Source: Hesseltinella vesiculosa
Taxonomy: Eukaryota; Mucoromycota; Mucoromycetes; Mucorales; Cunninghamellaceae
Direction: 5' to 3'
Assembly: GCA_002104935.1 (NCBI GenBank)
Contig: MCGT01000014.1
Location: 248,001 to 312,000 of the forward strand
DNA: 64,000 nt
Of the stretch, positions 36,496-47,575 are shown piece after piece (position 1 is the stretch's first letter; the number at the start of each line of letters is the position of its first letter). The notes under the pieces were generated by a model. That model worked only from the letters and a program-made list of their open reading frames with translations, was not told the origin of the DNA and searched no databases. The position numbers and the translations under genes were made by a program.

Positions 36496-38104
36496 CTAAA
36501 AGGAGAGCTGGCTGACTTGGCGCCAGTGGGTGAGGAATTTCAGCAAAAGACCCTTGTCGTTGATCGGGGGGGATTCAGTAACGGAGGGAGCGATGAGGCA
36601 GGTGTTCTTTGTGGAAAAGATTGGCATTGGGAGGTTCGTTTCAGAGTTTTGATAAAAAGACAAGAGTCGGTGGGCAGGGTTGGCTTCATCGATCGCGAGT
36701 GCCTCAGTCCATTCGGACATAGACACTGTCTCAAACTGCAGCCCACATTCCCTGAGCGTTTCCAGCATGGCATTCCAACTTGTTCTGCGAGGGTTGACAA
36801 TGTGAAAGGGGCCACGGATATGACGGTGCTCGTCTGGAGGGGTGGGTGGGCCGCTCGTTTCCTTTTCCCATAGGGCCGTCACGATTTCGTTGATGCATCG
36901 TGCTGCGTAGTCGACAGGAAGCCAATCCACAATCATGTCAAGATTCGGCATCTGGCGCACAAAAAAAAAAAAAATGAGTTTCATGTCCGGCTGTTTTTTT
37001 CTCCTTACTTTGTGCATGATGCCAGCCCCGCCGACAATCATCAAAGGGTACTGCTCGCTGTAATTCCAGACACCATGACGGGAGTCACCACAAATCTGGC
37101 CGACCCGTTCGACAACAGCAGGGAAGTTCCTTTCGGTGGCAAGGTAATTGAAGAGACGCTCGATGACATACTTGGACTCGGCATAGCCCATAGGCATCGA
37201 GCATTGACTGGGGTCGTCGGGTAGCACGGTTTCAGGAATGATTACGTGGCCGTCGCTTGTTTTGAAGCCAGGCTTCCAGGTGGATGTGGCACTGACACTG
37301 CTGAGCGTATGAATGTGCATGGCTGGTCGGCTGGGGCCCCGGTAGGCAAACTTGAGCAGGCGGTACATGCCTTGGATACACGTGCGGTCAAAGTGCTCGA
37401 GTGGCTGGTTAAAGTCCAAGAGCCAGGCGATGTGAAGGATGATAGTGATTTCGGATTTTAGCTGGTTGAACTGCTGCTCAGAGAACCCGAGCATGTCATC
37501 ATCCAGGTTCATGGGGAATGCCTGCACGTTCTTGTTCGCCAAGGCTTGGTGCAAGAGCTCAGTGTTCAATTGGCGGTCATGGAATGCCTTGGCCAATCTT
37601 TCGGTCGCCGCCGCGGGCGTCTTTGCACGGACCAAGCAGTACACTTTGGTGTTTTTGTTGCGCGTGAGAAGATCCTCGAGCGTAAAGGAGCCGATGGAAC
37701 CGGTAACACCGGTGAGCAAATACACAGGCTCAGTGCCTTCAGCGTATGTTGCCTTGACGGCTTCAAAGTCCTTTTTAGCAAGATCGATGTAATGCTGAGT
37801 GAGTTGTCTGGTAGCTTTAAATCCACATGGTTCATTGTTCTTCGAGAGGGACAGTAAGGCACGGACAAGGTCGTCAATGCTTGGGCACTGGTAGACGAGG
37901 TTGAGGGGCACATCATCGAACCAGTTCAGCAAGTGCTTGCGTAGCTGGGTGACCAAGAGTGAGCTGAGACCAAAATCAAACAAGGATTGTGAGGTGTGCA
38001 GTTCAATAAGCAAGGCAGGTTTTTCCAGCACGGCTGCGGCGGCCTGGATCAGGTGTTTCTTCAGGGTCTCTGGCGACATGGACTAGTGACAAGAGAGGAG
38101 AGGG

Positions 38105-38139
<35 letters not shown>

Positions 38140-40146
38140 CCAGATGATCTCATCGTGCCACAAGATTTTTTTACCTTGCCGTCCAGCTTTTCATTGTTGG
38201 CCGTTGAGCTTGCTCCTTGGGAGAACTCTTCGTACATTTGGTCAATGATTTCAGCATATTGCGCCATGATTGCCTTGCGTTTAGCCGTGCCTTAAAGGGG
38301 GATTGCGTTAATGTTACCAGAAAGGTAACCGATTTTTTTTCAGCTGTACCTTTGTCAGTACACTCCATGCAATGCTGGAATGGGAGAATGTAAATCAATT
38401 GCTTGAGCACCTTGGCATGGTTTGGGCAACTTTCATTGACTTTTCTGGCAGCTTCATGGACTGTCAATCAAAGAGTTCAATGGATGTTTAAAGAAAAGCT
38501 GGAAAAAGAAATATCGCAGCCTACCAAGCTCGATGATTTCGTTAGGTGTGTGCTTGAATGCTTCTTCAATGTTAAGTTGTATCAAGGCTAATGTGGCTGG
38601 TCGATCAGCACCACATACAACGGCTTGCTCGATAATAGGACTCTCCCGAAAGGCTGACTCCATGGGAAGAGGGTTTGTTTTTTCACCATTGGCACTGGAG
38701 AAAAAAAAAAGTGAGACGCGTTCGGATGCTTAAAAAAACAGTTACAGCACAATCATATCGTCTTGTCGGCCAGAATACTTGTAGTAACCAGGAAAGATAC
38801 TTTTGTAAAACAGGTCATTGGTATCATGGTTGCCATCGTCTCGGTTGATGATGCCTGTGGCCAAAGTGGGACAGTCGCCTTTGACGACTAAACGGTACAG
38901 CTTGGCGCCATCGCTCGTTTGCATCTGAGCGTCCTCCCAAATCGTAAACTTTTCGGCAAATGACAGCGGCTTCAACCCATTATAGTTATTGGCATTGGCT
39001 ACAGAAGAATACAAAAAGCCGTTGATTTCTACATAAAAAAAAAAATGAGCCGGTGTCTTTCCGTGTGAAGGGGGCTGTGCCTGTGGTGCCATAAGAAGAG
39101 ACGAGATTCAACTTGAGATTGGCTACCAGGTAGTCGGCAATGCTGTCTTTCAATGGGGCACCACCAAAGAACAATTGCCGGAGAGTATTGAAACTGGCCG
39201 GATCTTTCCATACCAAGGGACATGCAGGATCACGCAGGCGTTCTACCATGTGCTCGACAGTGATAGGGGCTACAATGCCTCGACTCACCTTCTGCCGTTG
39301 GACGGTTTTGAAGATGGTATCGACACTAGGTGGGAAAGCTTGATGAAAGATAACCGAGCATCCAGTTTGCATAGCAGTGAGCATGCCGAAGTTGCCCGCA
39401 ACATGGAATCTGTGAAAAAAAAAAATCAGCTGCTTTGCTTACAGTTTTTTTCAGATGCAAACTTACAAAGGCATGCAGCTGAGGAACACGTCATCACTTC
39501 CATAAGCTGCATTGTATTGGCCCAAGACAGAGGGGAAGACTTTTGAAGTGTGGTAGATATAGCGGTCGCTGAGAAGGATGGGTTTGGGGAAGCTGGTGGA
39601 GCCAGAGCTGTGGATGATCAACAAGATTTCTTCATAGTCGGAAGGCATGGGCACAGGGAGCAACCCTTCATCCAAGCTGGTGTCGGCCAACGCCAAGATA
39701 TCAAGAGGATACATGGTCAACACCTGGCACTCATGTAAAAGCTGGGAAACATTCTCGGCCATGCTTCTGTATTTAGCAGTACATAGAACCAAGGACGAGG
39801 AGGCTTTAGTGAGCAAGTGTTCCACTGCAGGCGGTGAGTTGCGAGGAGAGATGCACATAATTGTGACTTTAAGCCAGTAGAGAGCAAACATCCAGACCAA
39901 CAGGCTGAGGTCATGGTCAGCAATGATGGAGACCACAGGGCGTGTTTCAGTGGGGTGTGCGTTCAAGTTTCTGATGGTGGGGATCAGCTTCAGAGCCAAA
40001 GCCTTTGAGGCATGCGCGATTTGTCCAAATGTGTAACTCTCTACCAGGTCGCCGTCAGCATTGATGAGCTTAATAAAAACGTTGTCGCTATATTGTATTG
40101 TTTTCTCGTTGAGGAACTGCACGAAGCTGTAGTACTTGTTTTCCAT
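36496..40146 (-). CDS. NRPS-like carboxylic acid reductase, A-T-R (copy 2)
   Basis: Exons 40146-39467, 39409-39081, 39028-38746, 38694-38525, 38460-38350, 38290-38175, 38082-37009 and 36951-36496 give 1072 aa. Exons 2-6 have exactly the lengths of copy 1 (329, 283, 170, 111, 116), which proves tandem duplication. Domains and motifs match: IIHSSGSTSFPKP, QLFFGGAPL, GLSSLLV (carrier Ser), TGVTGSIG and GYAESK. Intron 2 starts with GC (ACAG|GCACAG) where copy 1 has ACAG|GTATAT. If this weak donor is not spliced, the frame ends soon after, so this copy may be impaired. The start ATG at 40146 lies in good context (AAAATGG). Substrate unknown; the diverged adenylation domain suggests it may differ from copy 1. 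Confidence 0.82.
37286..37737. repeat. Gene-conversion-like tract, copy 2
   Basis: Partner of 32523-32974; nearly identical and colinear, with sharp edges into diverged sequence. Confidence 0.75.
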
Positions 40147-40610
40147 TTTAACTGAAAGAAAGAGTGAAAAGTTGCCTGCTGAAGGAATTAAAAAAGGAGT
40201 ATTTCGGTCTCCGCATGCATGAACAAAATCGAACCTGTCAATACAGCTGGAGAAGACATTTGAGGCTGGGGGAGTTTTTATGCGCTTTGTGTCTGCACCA
40301 ATCAATGATGTCAAAAAACATAATACCCAGCAAGCTGGCAAATGGATGTTGCAAGTAAAACCTAAAACGGTCGCTTGTCCCACCTGCCTTTTTTATATGC
40401 TCGTTTCTTTCTTTTTTTTTTTTTTTGCTCCTATTCCCCCAAGGTTCCCTGACCTCCCATTCCCTTTTTTTTTATCGTCATCTTGTGCAGGATATTATAA
40501 AATAAAAACAGTAGTTATAAGAGGTCTCTCTCCTCCCTCCCTTTTATTACCTTTTGGGTTTTATTTTACAGTACTTATCGCCAATTAAACTACGGAACTC
40601 TCCAGAACGA
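40147..40610. other. Divergent promoter region, reductase copy 2 and LRR gene
   Basis: 464 bp between two start codons facing away from each other. T-rich on the plus strand (40411-40428, 40464-40473). No gene seen. Confidence 0.5.
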
Positions 40611-41665
40611 ATGAATGGCATCGACTCTCGACCCTGGCCGTTGGCTGTCTTAATGCCTGACAAACCAGCACCAGCACCATTACAAGACCGAAAACGAGCA
40701 CGTGTCATATCTGCATCCAACCCCTGGCCGCAACGTCGCTCGCTTCCTCAATGGCATCACTCTCGTTCCCCTGTTGAAAAAGTGCGCCATGTTCTTGATG
40801 CCGTGGTTGACAATGGTTATGAACAAGTCGACCTCAGGTAGGCTAATCACCCACATTTGATTATTTTTTTTCTCAGCATCTGTTTACCAAAATCCTGCCT
40901 TTTTTTTTTTTTTTTTTTCCAACAGTCAGTGTGATTTGGAGGAAATCCCCGATGATATTGCTGAACTGCGATATCTTACTGTGCTCTACAAGGACCGCGT
41001 GAAACCTGCCTCCCTTCAACTTTACTTGTTCGACAACAGACTCCATACCCTCTCTCCTACGCTATTCCAACTTGAAAATCTAACTGTCCTCAGCCTACGT
41101 AAGGACACGCAATCCTTCCATCAACACTGACTTCTTTTCTATAGGACATAACTATTTAACGATGATACCCCCTGCCATTGTCCATTTAAGCGAACTGGTG
41201 GAGCTCTCGGTGGGCAACAATTGCTTGACTTTTTTACCTGGGGAGATCACTCAACTTCCTAAACTTAGCTTACTCTCGGTCAGCCCCAACCCACTGCTCA
41301 CTGCGCCAACAACCGAAACTGGTCGAGCTGACGGTCTCCGCCCTGGCCGATTGTGTCACCGTCTCCCTAGTTTGTTTGAACTTGCTGCTCGTCAGTTTTT
41401 CAACCACACAGACGTTACGCCAAAATGGATCAAGGACGTCACGTTACCTTTGCCCATCGAGCAGGCCATGACCACCGCACCCAGCGCGTGTGCCTGCTGC
41501 CACCGACGCTTCCATGAGCCCACCGCTGAGGAAATCATCTGGCTGGATGTCGCCAATGCTCGCACAGTACCGCTGCTGTTCAGATATTGCTCGTTCACCT
41601 GCAGTCAACGCTATTCCCCACCTCGACCCTCGACATCCTTCACGCACCTTCTCACGCCCACATGA
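40611..41665 (+). CDS. Leucine-rich-repeat protein with C-terminal Cys motif
   Basis: Exons 40611-40837, 40926-41098 and 41145-41665 give 306 aa. After a basic/Pro N-terminus come about five LRR units (LEEIPDDIAELRYLTVL, LFDNRLHTLSPTLFQLENL, HNYLTMIPPAIVHLSEL, GNNCLTFLPGEITQLPKL). The C-terminal ~130 residues contain CACCHRRF and YCSFTC, which could form a zinc site. LRRs with this C-terminal layout occur in fungal proteins of unknown function; I do not assign an orthologue. A protein-interaction role is inferred. Confidence 0.75.
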
Positions 41666-41890
41666 CACCGTAGTTTTAAAAAAAAATTGCCAGGCAAAAG
41701 AAACCCAATTCACAGGCAAAATAAATTTGAGTGTACCCATACCAAGTCTGATTTGCCTGCAAAGCAATTCCAGTGCACGTGAGCCCGATTTCTACCCACC
41801 GTAAACATTGTTATAAAAAAGCATCTTCGTTTATTTTTCAAAAATAAAGAAATAAAAAAAGGTGCAGGGACTAGAGCTTCTCCTCCTTGC

Positions 41891-43050
41891 TCAAACAACG
41901 ATCAAAAAAGGTGAGGGAGTGCCGGATCCATCCTTGGCAATCGCTTGGTGTCCCGGAGAGAGCAGCCTCGCGGATTCTTGGGGCCAAAAGTCTTGATTGT
42001 CCAAGGGGGACCGGCGCACACCTGTCTTGATTTTAGACCAACGTTCCTCGATGGGGTTGAGGAATGGGCTGTAAGGTGACAAAAACATCGGCTTAAAGCC
42101 ACGGTTCTTGATGACAGCTTTGACATTGTCGTTGTTGTGGATGGTAGCATTGTCCATGATGACGTAACGCCCGCGGATGCCATCATTTTCCAGGCACGTC
42201 ATAACGTTGTCGATGAAGGCTAAAAAATCCCCGTCTTTGTGCCAGCCTTTGCCTTCACCTTCTTGCCTTCACCTTCTTGCCTTTCTCGTCAGTTGCCGAA
42301 GAAACGGTCGGCTTGCGCAGGGTAAGATTGACAATGCCAATTGCAAATTGCCCCAAGGATGGTGATATTTGGACCTCTCGATGCTGCAATCTTGACTTTG
42401 GGAGTTTCACCGCGAGGCACCCAGCCAAATCCACGGCGCAGGTGAAGGTTGAAACCAGCTTCGTCCAAGAAAACGCAGCTGGTCGAAATATCGAAGTCCT
42501 TGAGAGCTCTCCATTCCAAGATCTTCTCATATCGGAGTTGTATGGTTCTTGGTGAAAATCTTGCTTCAGAGAAAAGTTGCACCTTTTTCAAAGTAAGCAT
42601 ACAGTGTGAGCGAAGGTGGTTGCGCAGGCCAGACGCAGAGATGGTCATTGGAAATTGCTCTTCCAAGGCAACTTTCGCTTCAGCCAACGTGTGGGTTGGG
42701 TCATCGTCAAAAAAGGCAACAAGGAAGTCCGTGTGTTCTTGAAAGAGTTTTCTATTGCCTCCTTTTCGATGACACATTCCGGGGATGGGCACACGTTGTT
42801 GCTCGTCTTTGAAAAATTTAGCCACGTACCCTTGAGCAGTACGTTCCTTGATACCAAGTTCCCTGCCTGCTGCAGCCGCCGTATAGCCTAAAAGAAAAAA
42901 AATAACAGGTCATTACCCCGCCCCATGGCTGCATCCGCTAAATACGTACCTTTTAGTGGTGACCATTTCAATCAACTTTTCAACGTCAGTAGCAGAATAC
43001 ACTCGGTAAGGGCCACGCTTTGGGGTGAGCGGTTGTGCATTTTGCAACTG
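41891..43050 (-). pseudogene. Tc1/mariner DDE transposase, frameshifted
   Basis: In order on the minus strand: PKRGPYRVYSATDVEKLIEM with a splice at ~42955/42889 into a helix-turn-helix (GYTAAAAGRELGIKERTAQG); a second HTH-like part; first catalytic Asp in CVFLDEAGFNLHLRRGFGW; second in YVIMDNATIHNN; third motif LSPYSPFLNPIEERWSKIK. The frame breaks between ITILGA and IVNLTLRKPTVSS (~42340) and again at a 14-bp tandem duplication (42251-42278), so no full-length enzyme can be made. Catalytic residues survive in the pieces, indicating fairly recent inactivation. Sequence upstream of 43050 still looks coding but in another frame. Confidence 0.8.
42251..42278 (+). repeat. 14-bp tandem duplication breaking the transposase frame
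   Basis: GCCTTCACCTTCTT occurs twice in tandem. Fourteen is not a multiple of three, so the duplication by itself shifts the transposase reading frame. Confidence 0.75.
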
Positions 43051-43743
43051 GAGTCACAGGGTGGAAGCCTGTGTCCATAGGAGTGACTGCACGTTTGTAT
43101 AAATCTTGATATGCGTTGAAGGTTACCAGCTGCCCACGTCCAAGTTTCGAATAATCGACATGAAAGCCAAAACTCTCAAGAAGTCCAAGCAGAGATGATC
43201 AACGTGAAATACCCGACACAGCGTGGACGTTGCAAGATCGACCCATCAATACAATGTAAAACATGGGCATCCAGGTACGTTCTTCGAAAGTCCTGCACGG
43301 AGATCGCAAGAATTACTGAAGCTTCGCGCATCAGCTGCTGCAGCAACAGTATTGCAAGGAATTTGTTGAAAACCCGCCGAAGGATTTAATTGCAAGATTC
43401 AATCAAAAATACAGTAAAACATGAAAATGAAAAAAACAAACTGACGTGACGGAGTTATCCACTGGACACAGGAACTGCTTTGCGTGCAAAGCAATGAAAC
43501 TATCCTGCAGCAAACTCACTAAAAAAAATAAAAAAAGGATGAACCAATCAAAAGATGGATGGATAGCTGGATGAACATCAAAGATTGCTTGGCCACCGCA
43601 CCAGAGCCTGCCCAATCAGGACCTCCCTCTTGCTGCCTCGCCGCAGTCTGCACCAATCAGAACCAGTTTAAAAAGTACAAAGGTGCTCTTGCCAAAGCTT
43701 GGCTTCAAATCATTTTTTCTTCATCAAATCTTTTTTGTCCACC

Positions 43744-44447
43744 ATGTAAGTTTTCTGGTCCGGCAGATGTTCACCGGACAAAAAAAATTTTTTCAACTTT
43801 TTGCTAACGAGGACCTTCTTTTCAGGGTAAACCTCTCTATTCAAAAACGTCTTGCTTCAAAGGTCCTCGGCTGTGGCCAACGTAAAATCTGGTTGGACCC
43901 TAATGAAGTGACTGAAATCTCCAATGCTAACTCTCGTACGTGGCTTCAAAAGCAAAGGAAACAAAACCAGGACAACGTCTCATTTTTTTTTTTTTTTTTT
44001 TGCACAGGTGCCAACATCCGCAAGCTGGTTAAGGATGGTTTGATTATTCGTAAGCCTGAAATTGGTGCTTCCCGTGAACGTTATCGTGAACGTTTGGCAG
44101 CCAAGCGTCTTGGTCGTCATATGGGCCATGGTAAGCGCAAGGGTACTGCCAACGCCCGTATGTCTCGCCAAACCCTGTGGATGCGCCGCATGCGTGTGCT
44201 TCGCCGTCTCCTTCGCAAGTACCGTGAAGCTGGCAAGATCGATAAGCACCTTTACCACAACCTTTACTTGAAATCCAAGGGTAATGGCTTCAAGAACAAG
44301 CGTGTCCTGATGGAATATATCCACAAGGCCAAGGCTGAACAAATCCGGGCCAAGAACATTGCTGAACAAGCTGCTGCTCTCCGTGCAAAGAACAAGGCTA
44401 TGCGCCAACGACAAGCTGAAAAGAAAGCTTCCAAGGCTCACGCCTAA
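43744..44447 (+). CDS. RPL19: 60S ribosomal protein eL19
   Basis: Exons 43744-43745, 43826-43935 and 44008-44447 give 183 aa. The start codon is split: exon 1 contributes AT (CCACCAT|GTAAGT) and exon 2 contributes G, giving [15 protein letters not shown], the universal eL19 start. Hallmarks: [39 protein letters not shown] and [18 protein letters not shown], then a Lys/Ala-rich helical tail. It binds 25S rRNA near the subunit interface. A polyadenylation-like AATAAAA follows about 85 bases after the stop. Confidence 0.97.
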
Positions 44448-44641
44448 ACTCCCCTTGCATTCTTTTATTTGTTGTTTATGATTCCCCCCGGCCTTTTAAA
44501 AGCACCTAGTGAGCCGGCTCCTTTAGCACCAAAATAAAATCAAAGCGCTCATTATGCCCATTTCCTTTTTTCTTTATGTGCATTTGTTTATTTATTATGT
44601 GTAGGCTGTTGCGTCTGTTGAGGCTGGTGGCCAGGCTGGCT

Positions 44642-45307
44642 CAGATCGTCTGCCGATTTTTTCATTTTTTTAGCGGAGGAATCAGAGGGATCAAAACGAA
44701 ATTGAACAAAAGTTGGCTGGGCAACCTTCACCAATCGACGTGATTTTTCCAGCACCATTATCATTTGTGCGCCTGCGCACCTAGTCATAATTTCACATCG
44801 ATCCGATCACTCAAATGTGCGTGGAGTGTTACCTTTTTTTTTTTTCAAATGAACGAAAAGAATTTAGCTTGCACGTTGCCTCTAAAAACATTCCTAAAAT
44901 CCCAGAGTCCAAAGCCCAAAATACAACCATCTCTAAAACAGCAGGGTGGTCCAAAACAAAAATTCTGCAAAGTAATCGAAAGGCCCACCAAGTCGATTTA
45001 ACTTGTCGAATGTCACTGTCCAGAATCGAAGAAGCTGTGCGGCGATTCAATTTACCACCTATTTTTTTTTTATCAATTTGAAAAAAAAAAAAAGGTAACA
45101 CTTCACGCACATTTGAGTGATCAGATCGATGTGAAATTATGACTAGGTGCGCAGGCGCACAAATGATAATGGTGCTGGAAAAATCACGTCGATTGGTGAA
45201 GGTTGCCCAGCCAACTTTTGTTCAATTTCGTTTTGATCCCTCTGATTCCTCCGCTAAAAAAATGAAAAAATCGGCCATTTTCCTCAGGGAACCCCCCAGA
45301 CGATCTG
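44642..45307. repeat. Foldback element with >200-bp inverted arms
   Basis: The left arm (44642-~44850) is the near-exact reverse complement of the right arm (~45075-45307). Over ~170 bp I see only two or three substitutions, apart from a ~22-bp segment (CATTTTCCTC...CCCC) present only in the right arm. The ~224-bp centre is unique. Each arm carries the same peptide-like text (start MTRCAGAQMIMVLEKS, then RRLVKVAQPTFVQFRFDP). There is no transposase. It looks like a non-autonomous foldback/MITE-type element or a palindromic duplication of one unit. It lies between eL19 and the PP2C gene. Confidence 0.8.
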
Positions 45308-46150
45308 ATCAAAACTCACAGCCCAATACTGCTTTGATTGAGACTGCTACTCTCTCAGTCAGCCGAACGAAGAGCTAGAAGGTAGCAAACAATGGCTGAG
45401 TTCCGATATGCTTATGCGTCTGGCATGGGACTTCACCTGCGCCAATCTTGCTTCCCTACTCATTCTCCTACAATGCCTACACGGAACGGCAAGAAAACCA
45501 GAATACAGACAGAAATAAAGGCCCGACTGCGGAAGTGTCATCGTAAGCCAACGATCTCATGCTTGGCTGTCTTGCACACTTTGGCGCTAAAGATGACCCG
45601 TAGGCCACAAAGAGAGTGTAAAAGTGGCCGTTGAACATGTATACTGGTCACACCACTGAGCGAACCATGGCGTGCAAAAAGCCGACATCAGCACCATTCC
45701 AGAGGACAACGCCGATCCCACTGATCGATCTCCCATGCCCTCACCAACATCCCAAAAACCATCGACTAGGTCCAGCTGCTGGCCGTAGAAAGTGGTCGAT
45801 GGCAGTCTCTCCGGCAGAAACGCCCATTCATGCCGGGCCGTCGTCACAAAGTCCCCCTTGCAAGACAGCCTCCTGATTTTTTCTTTTTGCTCCTTGTTTA
45901 TGTACGTCCACTGATGTTACAGAAATATGAGGGTTTCTTTTTTTGGGACAGAATTAGGGTTCATGCCATAGAGAATGTTCTTTCCCTGGCGTGTCACATG
46001 GACAAACTGCCGTTGGGCAGTTTTTTTAATTTTTTTAATTTTTATTCGTATTGGCTCCGGAGATTCTTTTTTGCTTGTTTTCCGTTTTTTTCCTACACTC
46101 TTTTTTTTTTCTCTCATCCCTTTTAACTTTCTGAACTTGCTTATCTATTG
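45308..46150. other. Intergenic with unrecognised coding-like debris
   Basis: Minus-strand pieces at ~45590-45850 (contains CTPWFAQWCDQYTCSTATFT) and plus-strand 45392-45634 are open, but show no motif I recognise and cannot be spliced. It may be mobile-element debris beside the foldback element. The last ~150 bases are the T-rich leader of the PP2C gene. Confidence 0.3.
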
Positions 46151-47575
46151 ATGCATCCCAAAACCCAGCTGTCATTGGTAGGGAAGCAATTAGAATCGTC
46201 GATATGGCATCAACAGAGACTCCTACGGCCAGCGCTCGTTCCCATTGTCAAACGCTATCAACGATCCAATCATGCTGCCGCCGCCGCTGTTGATTGGATC
46301 CCACTTTGTCCTTCCAATGCTCACCAACAGCAGGAACGAGCCACTACGACGCTACCTGAAACCACTGTACCACACCTTCATCGTCTATCACCTTTACCGT
46401 TGTACGATTTCTTCCAGAAGGAACATACCCATGTATCGAATTTTACGTTTGCTCATGGGGCTTCTGGCTTTGCCAAACGACGAAACAAGACACAACGACG
46501 TCCTTATCACTTGCCACAACTGTCCTCCATTTGCTATAGCGAGCAAATGGGTGAAGATGCATTTTTTCGACGCAATGATGCCATAGGTGTTGCTGATGGG
46601 GTGGGTGGTTGGTCGGGAACAAACCTTGGCAAGTTGGATTCTGCACCCAACAAACAAAAAAAACTCATTTTTTTTTATCGACATAGCTGCCGATCCTGCT
46701 TTTTTCTCGAGACAAATCATGCACTATGCCTATATGGAATTGGAACGCTTTGAAGATGTAGAAGACCCTCTCTTTTCTCACTATGACGAGGCCGATCCTG
46801 TTCAAATCCTGCAATCCAGCTATGATGAAAGCATGCAACAAGCTCAGCGCCAGGTAAGCCTGTCTACTCCTTTCACCCCTCCCTTTTTTTATGAAAAGGT
46901 GACTTGTCTAACCCTTTTTGCTAGGGGATTGTGGGCTCCTGTACTGCCTGTTTAGCTGTACTGCGCCATGATGAACTTCGCATTGCCAATCTTGGAGACT
47001 GTGGTATCTCTGTGATTCGACAAAACGATTACATCTTTCGAAGTGAAGAACAGCAGCACTCTTTCAATTTTCCTTATCAGTTAGGCACTGGCTCACCTGA
47101 TCAACCGAAAGATGCTCAGGTCAGTTTGCATCCATGCCAGGCAACGCCAAAGCTCATTTTATTTTATAGGTGTTCAACATCAAACTGGAAAAAAATGATA
47201 TCATTATCATGGGCACCGACGGATTGTATGACAATCTCTTTGATAAGGAAATTCTGTCGATCATCCGGTCTCAAGTTACTCCATTCATGCACCCCGGCTC
47301 CAGCAAGGTCTTTCATTTTGAACCTCAACGGCTCTCCGATGCACTTGCCTTGCGTGCCAAAACGGTCAGTGACAACAAGCGAAATATTGACAGCCCCTTT
47401 CAAACCCGAGCCATGGATGAAGGTTTTTATTACCAGGTTAGAAAAAAACACCTCTTTTTTTTTTTTGCAAATCGGACTGACATTTTTTTTTTTTCAAAAG
47501 GGTGGCAAGAAGGATGATATCTCCGTTGTCGTTGCAGTGGTTCGAGATAATGAAGATGCACCGGATCGTCGATGA
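46151..47575 (+). CDS. PP2C-type protein phosphatase, PTC7-like, mitochondrial
   Basis: Exons 46151-46628, 46687-46853, 46925-47119, 47170-47436 and 47501-47575 give 393 aa. Intron 1 is GC-AG (TTG|GCAAGT...ATAG); with it the protein reads WSGTNLAADPAFFSRQ as in PTC7 relatives. Metal-binding motifs: GEDAFF and GVADGVGGW (N-terminal Asp), MGTDGLYDN and KKDDISVVVA (C-terminal Asp). The N-terminus is basic and rich in hydroxylated residues without a clean acidic content, consistent with mitochondrial import. In yeast Ptc7 activates coenzyme Q biosynthesis by dephosphorylating Coq7; the same job is inferred here. Confidence 0.85.

Larger units (their letters stand above)
41752..43490 (-). mobile_element. 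Tc1/mariner-type DNA transposon, degenerate
   Basis: About 1.74 kb bounded by candidate inverted repeats: TTTGCCTGCAAAGCAATTCC (41752-41771) against the reverse complement of 43467-43490 (GGAACTGCTTTGCGTGCAAA within it), roughly 20 of 24 matching. Length and transposase type fit a Tc1/mariner (IS630-related) element. Flanking TA duplications were not securely seen, so the ends are tentative. It lies between the LRR gene and eL19. Confidence 0.5.

Noticed and set aside
36026..36873. Plus-strand frames of 130 and 235 codons
   Set aside because: They overlap the last exon and 3' UTR of reductase copy 2 in antisense and have no motifs.
31726..40146. Reading the two A-T-R genes as one long multimodular NRPS
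   Set aside because: Each has its own ATG, stop and complete A-T-R set, separated by about 1 kb of non-coding sequence; the exon lengths show duplication.
31726..40146. LYS2-type alpha-aminoadipate reductase
   Set aside because: Both proteins are about 1075 aa and lack the long N-terminal part of LYS2.
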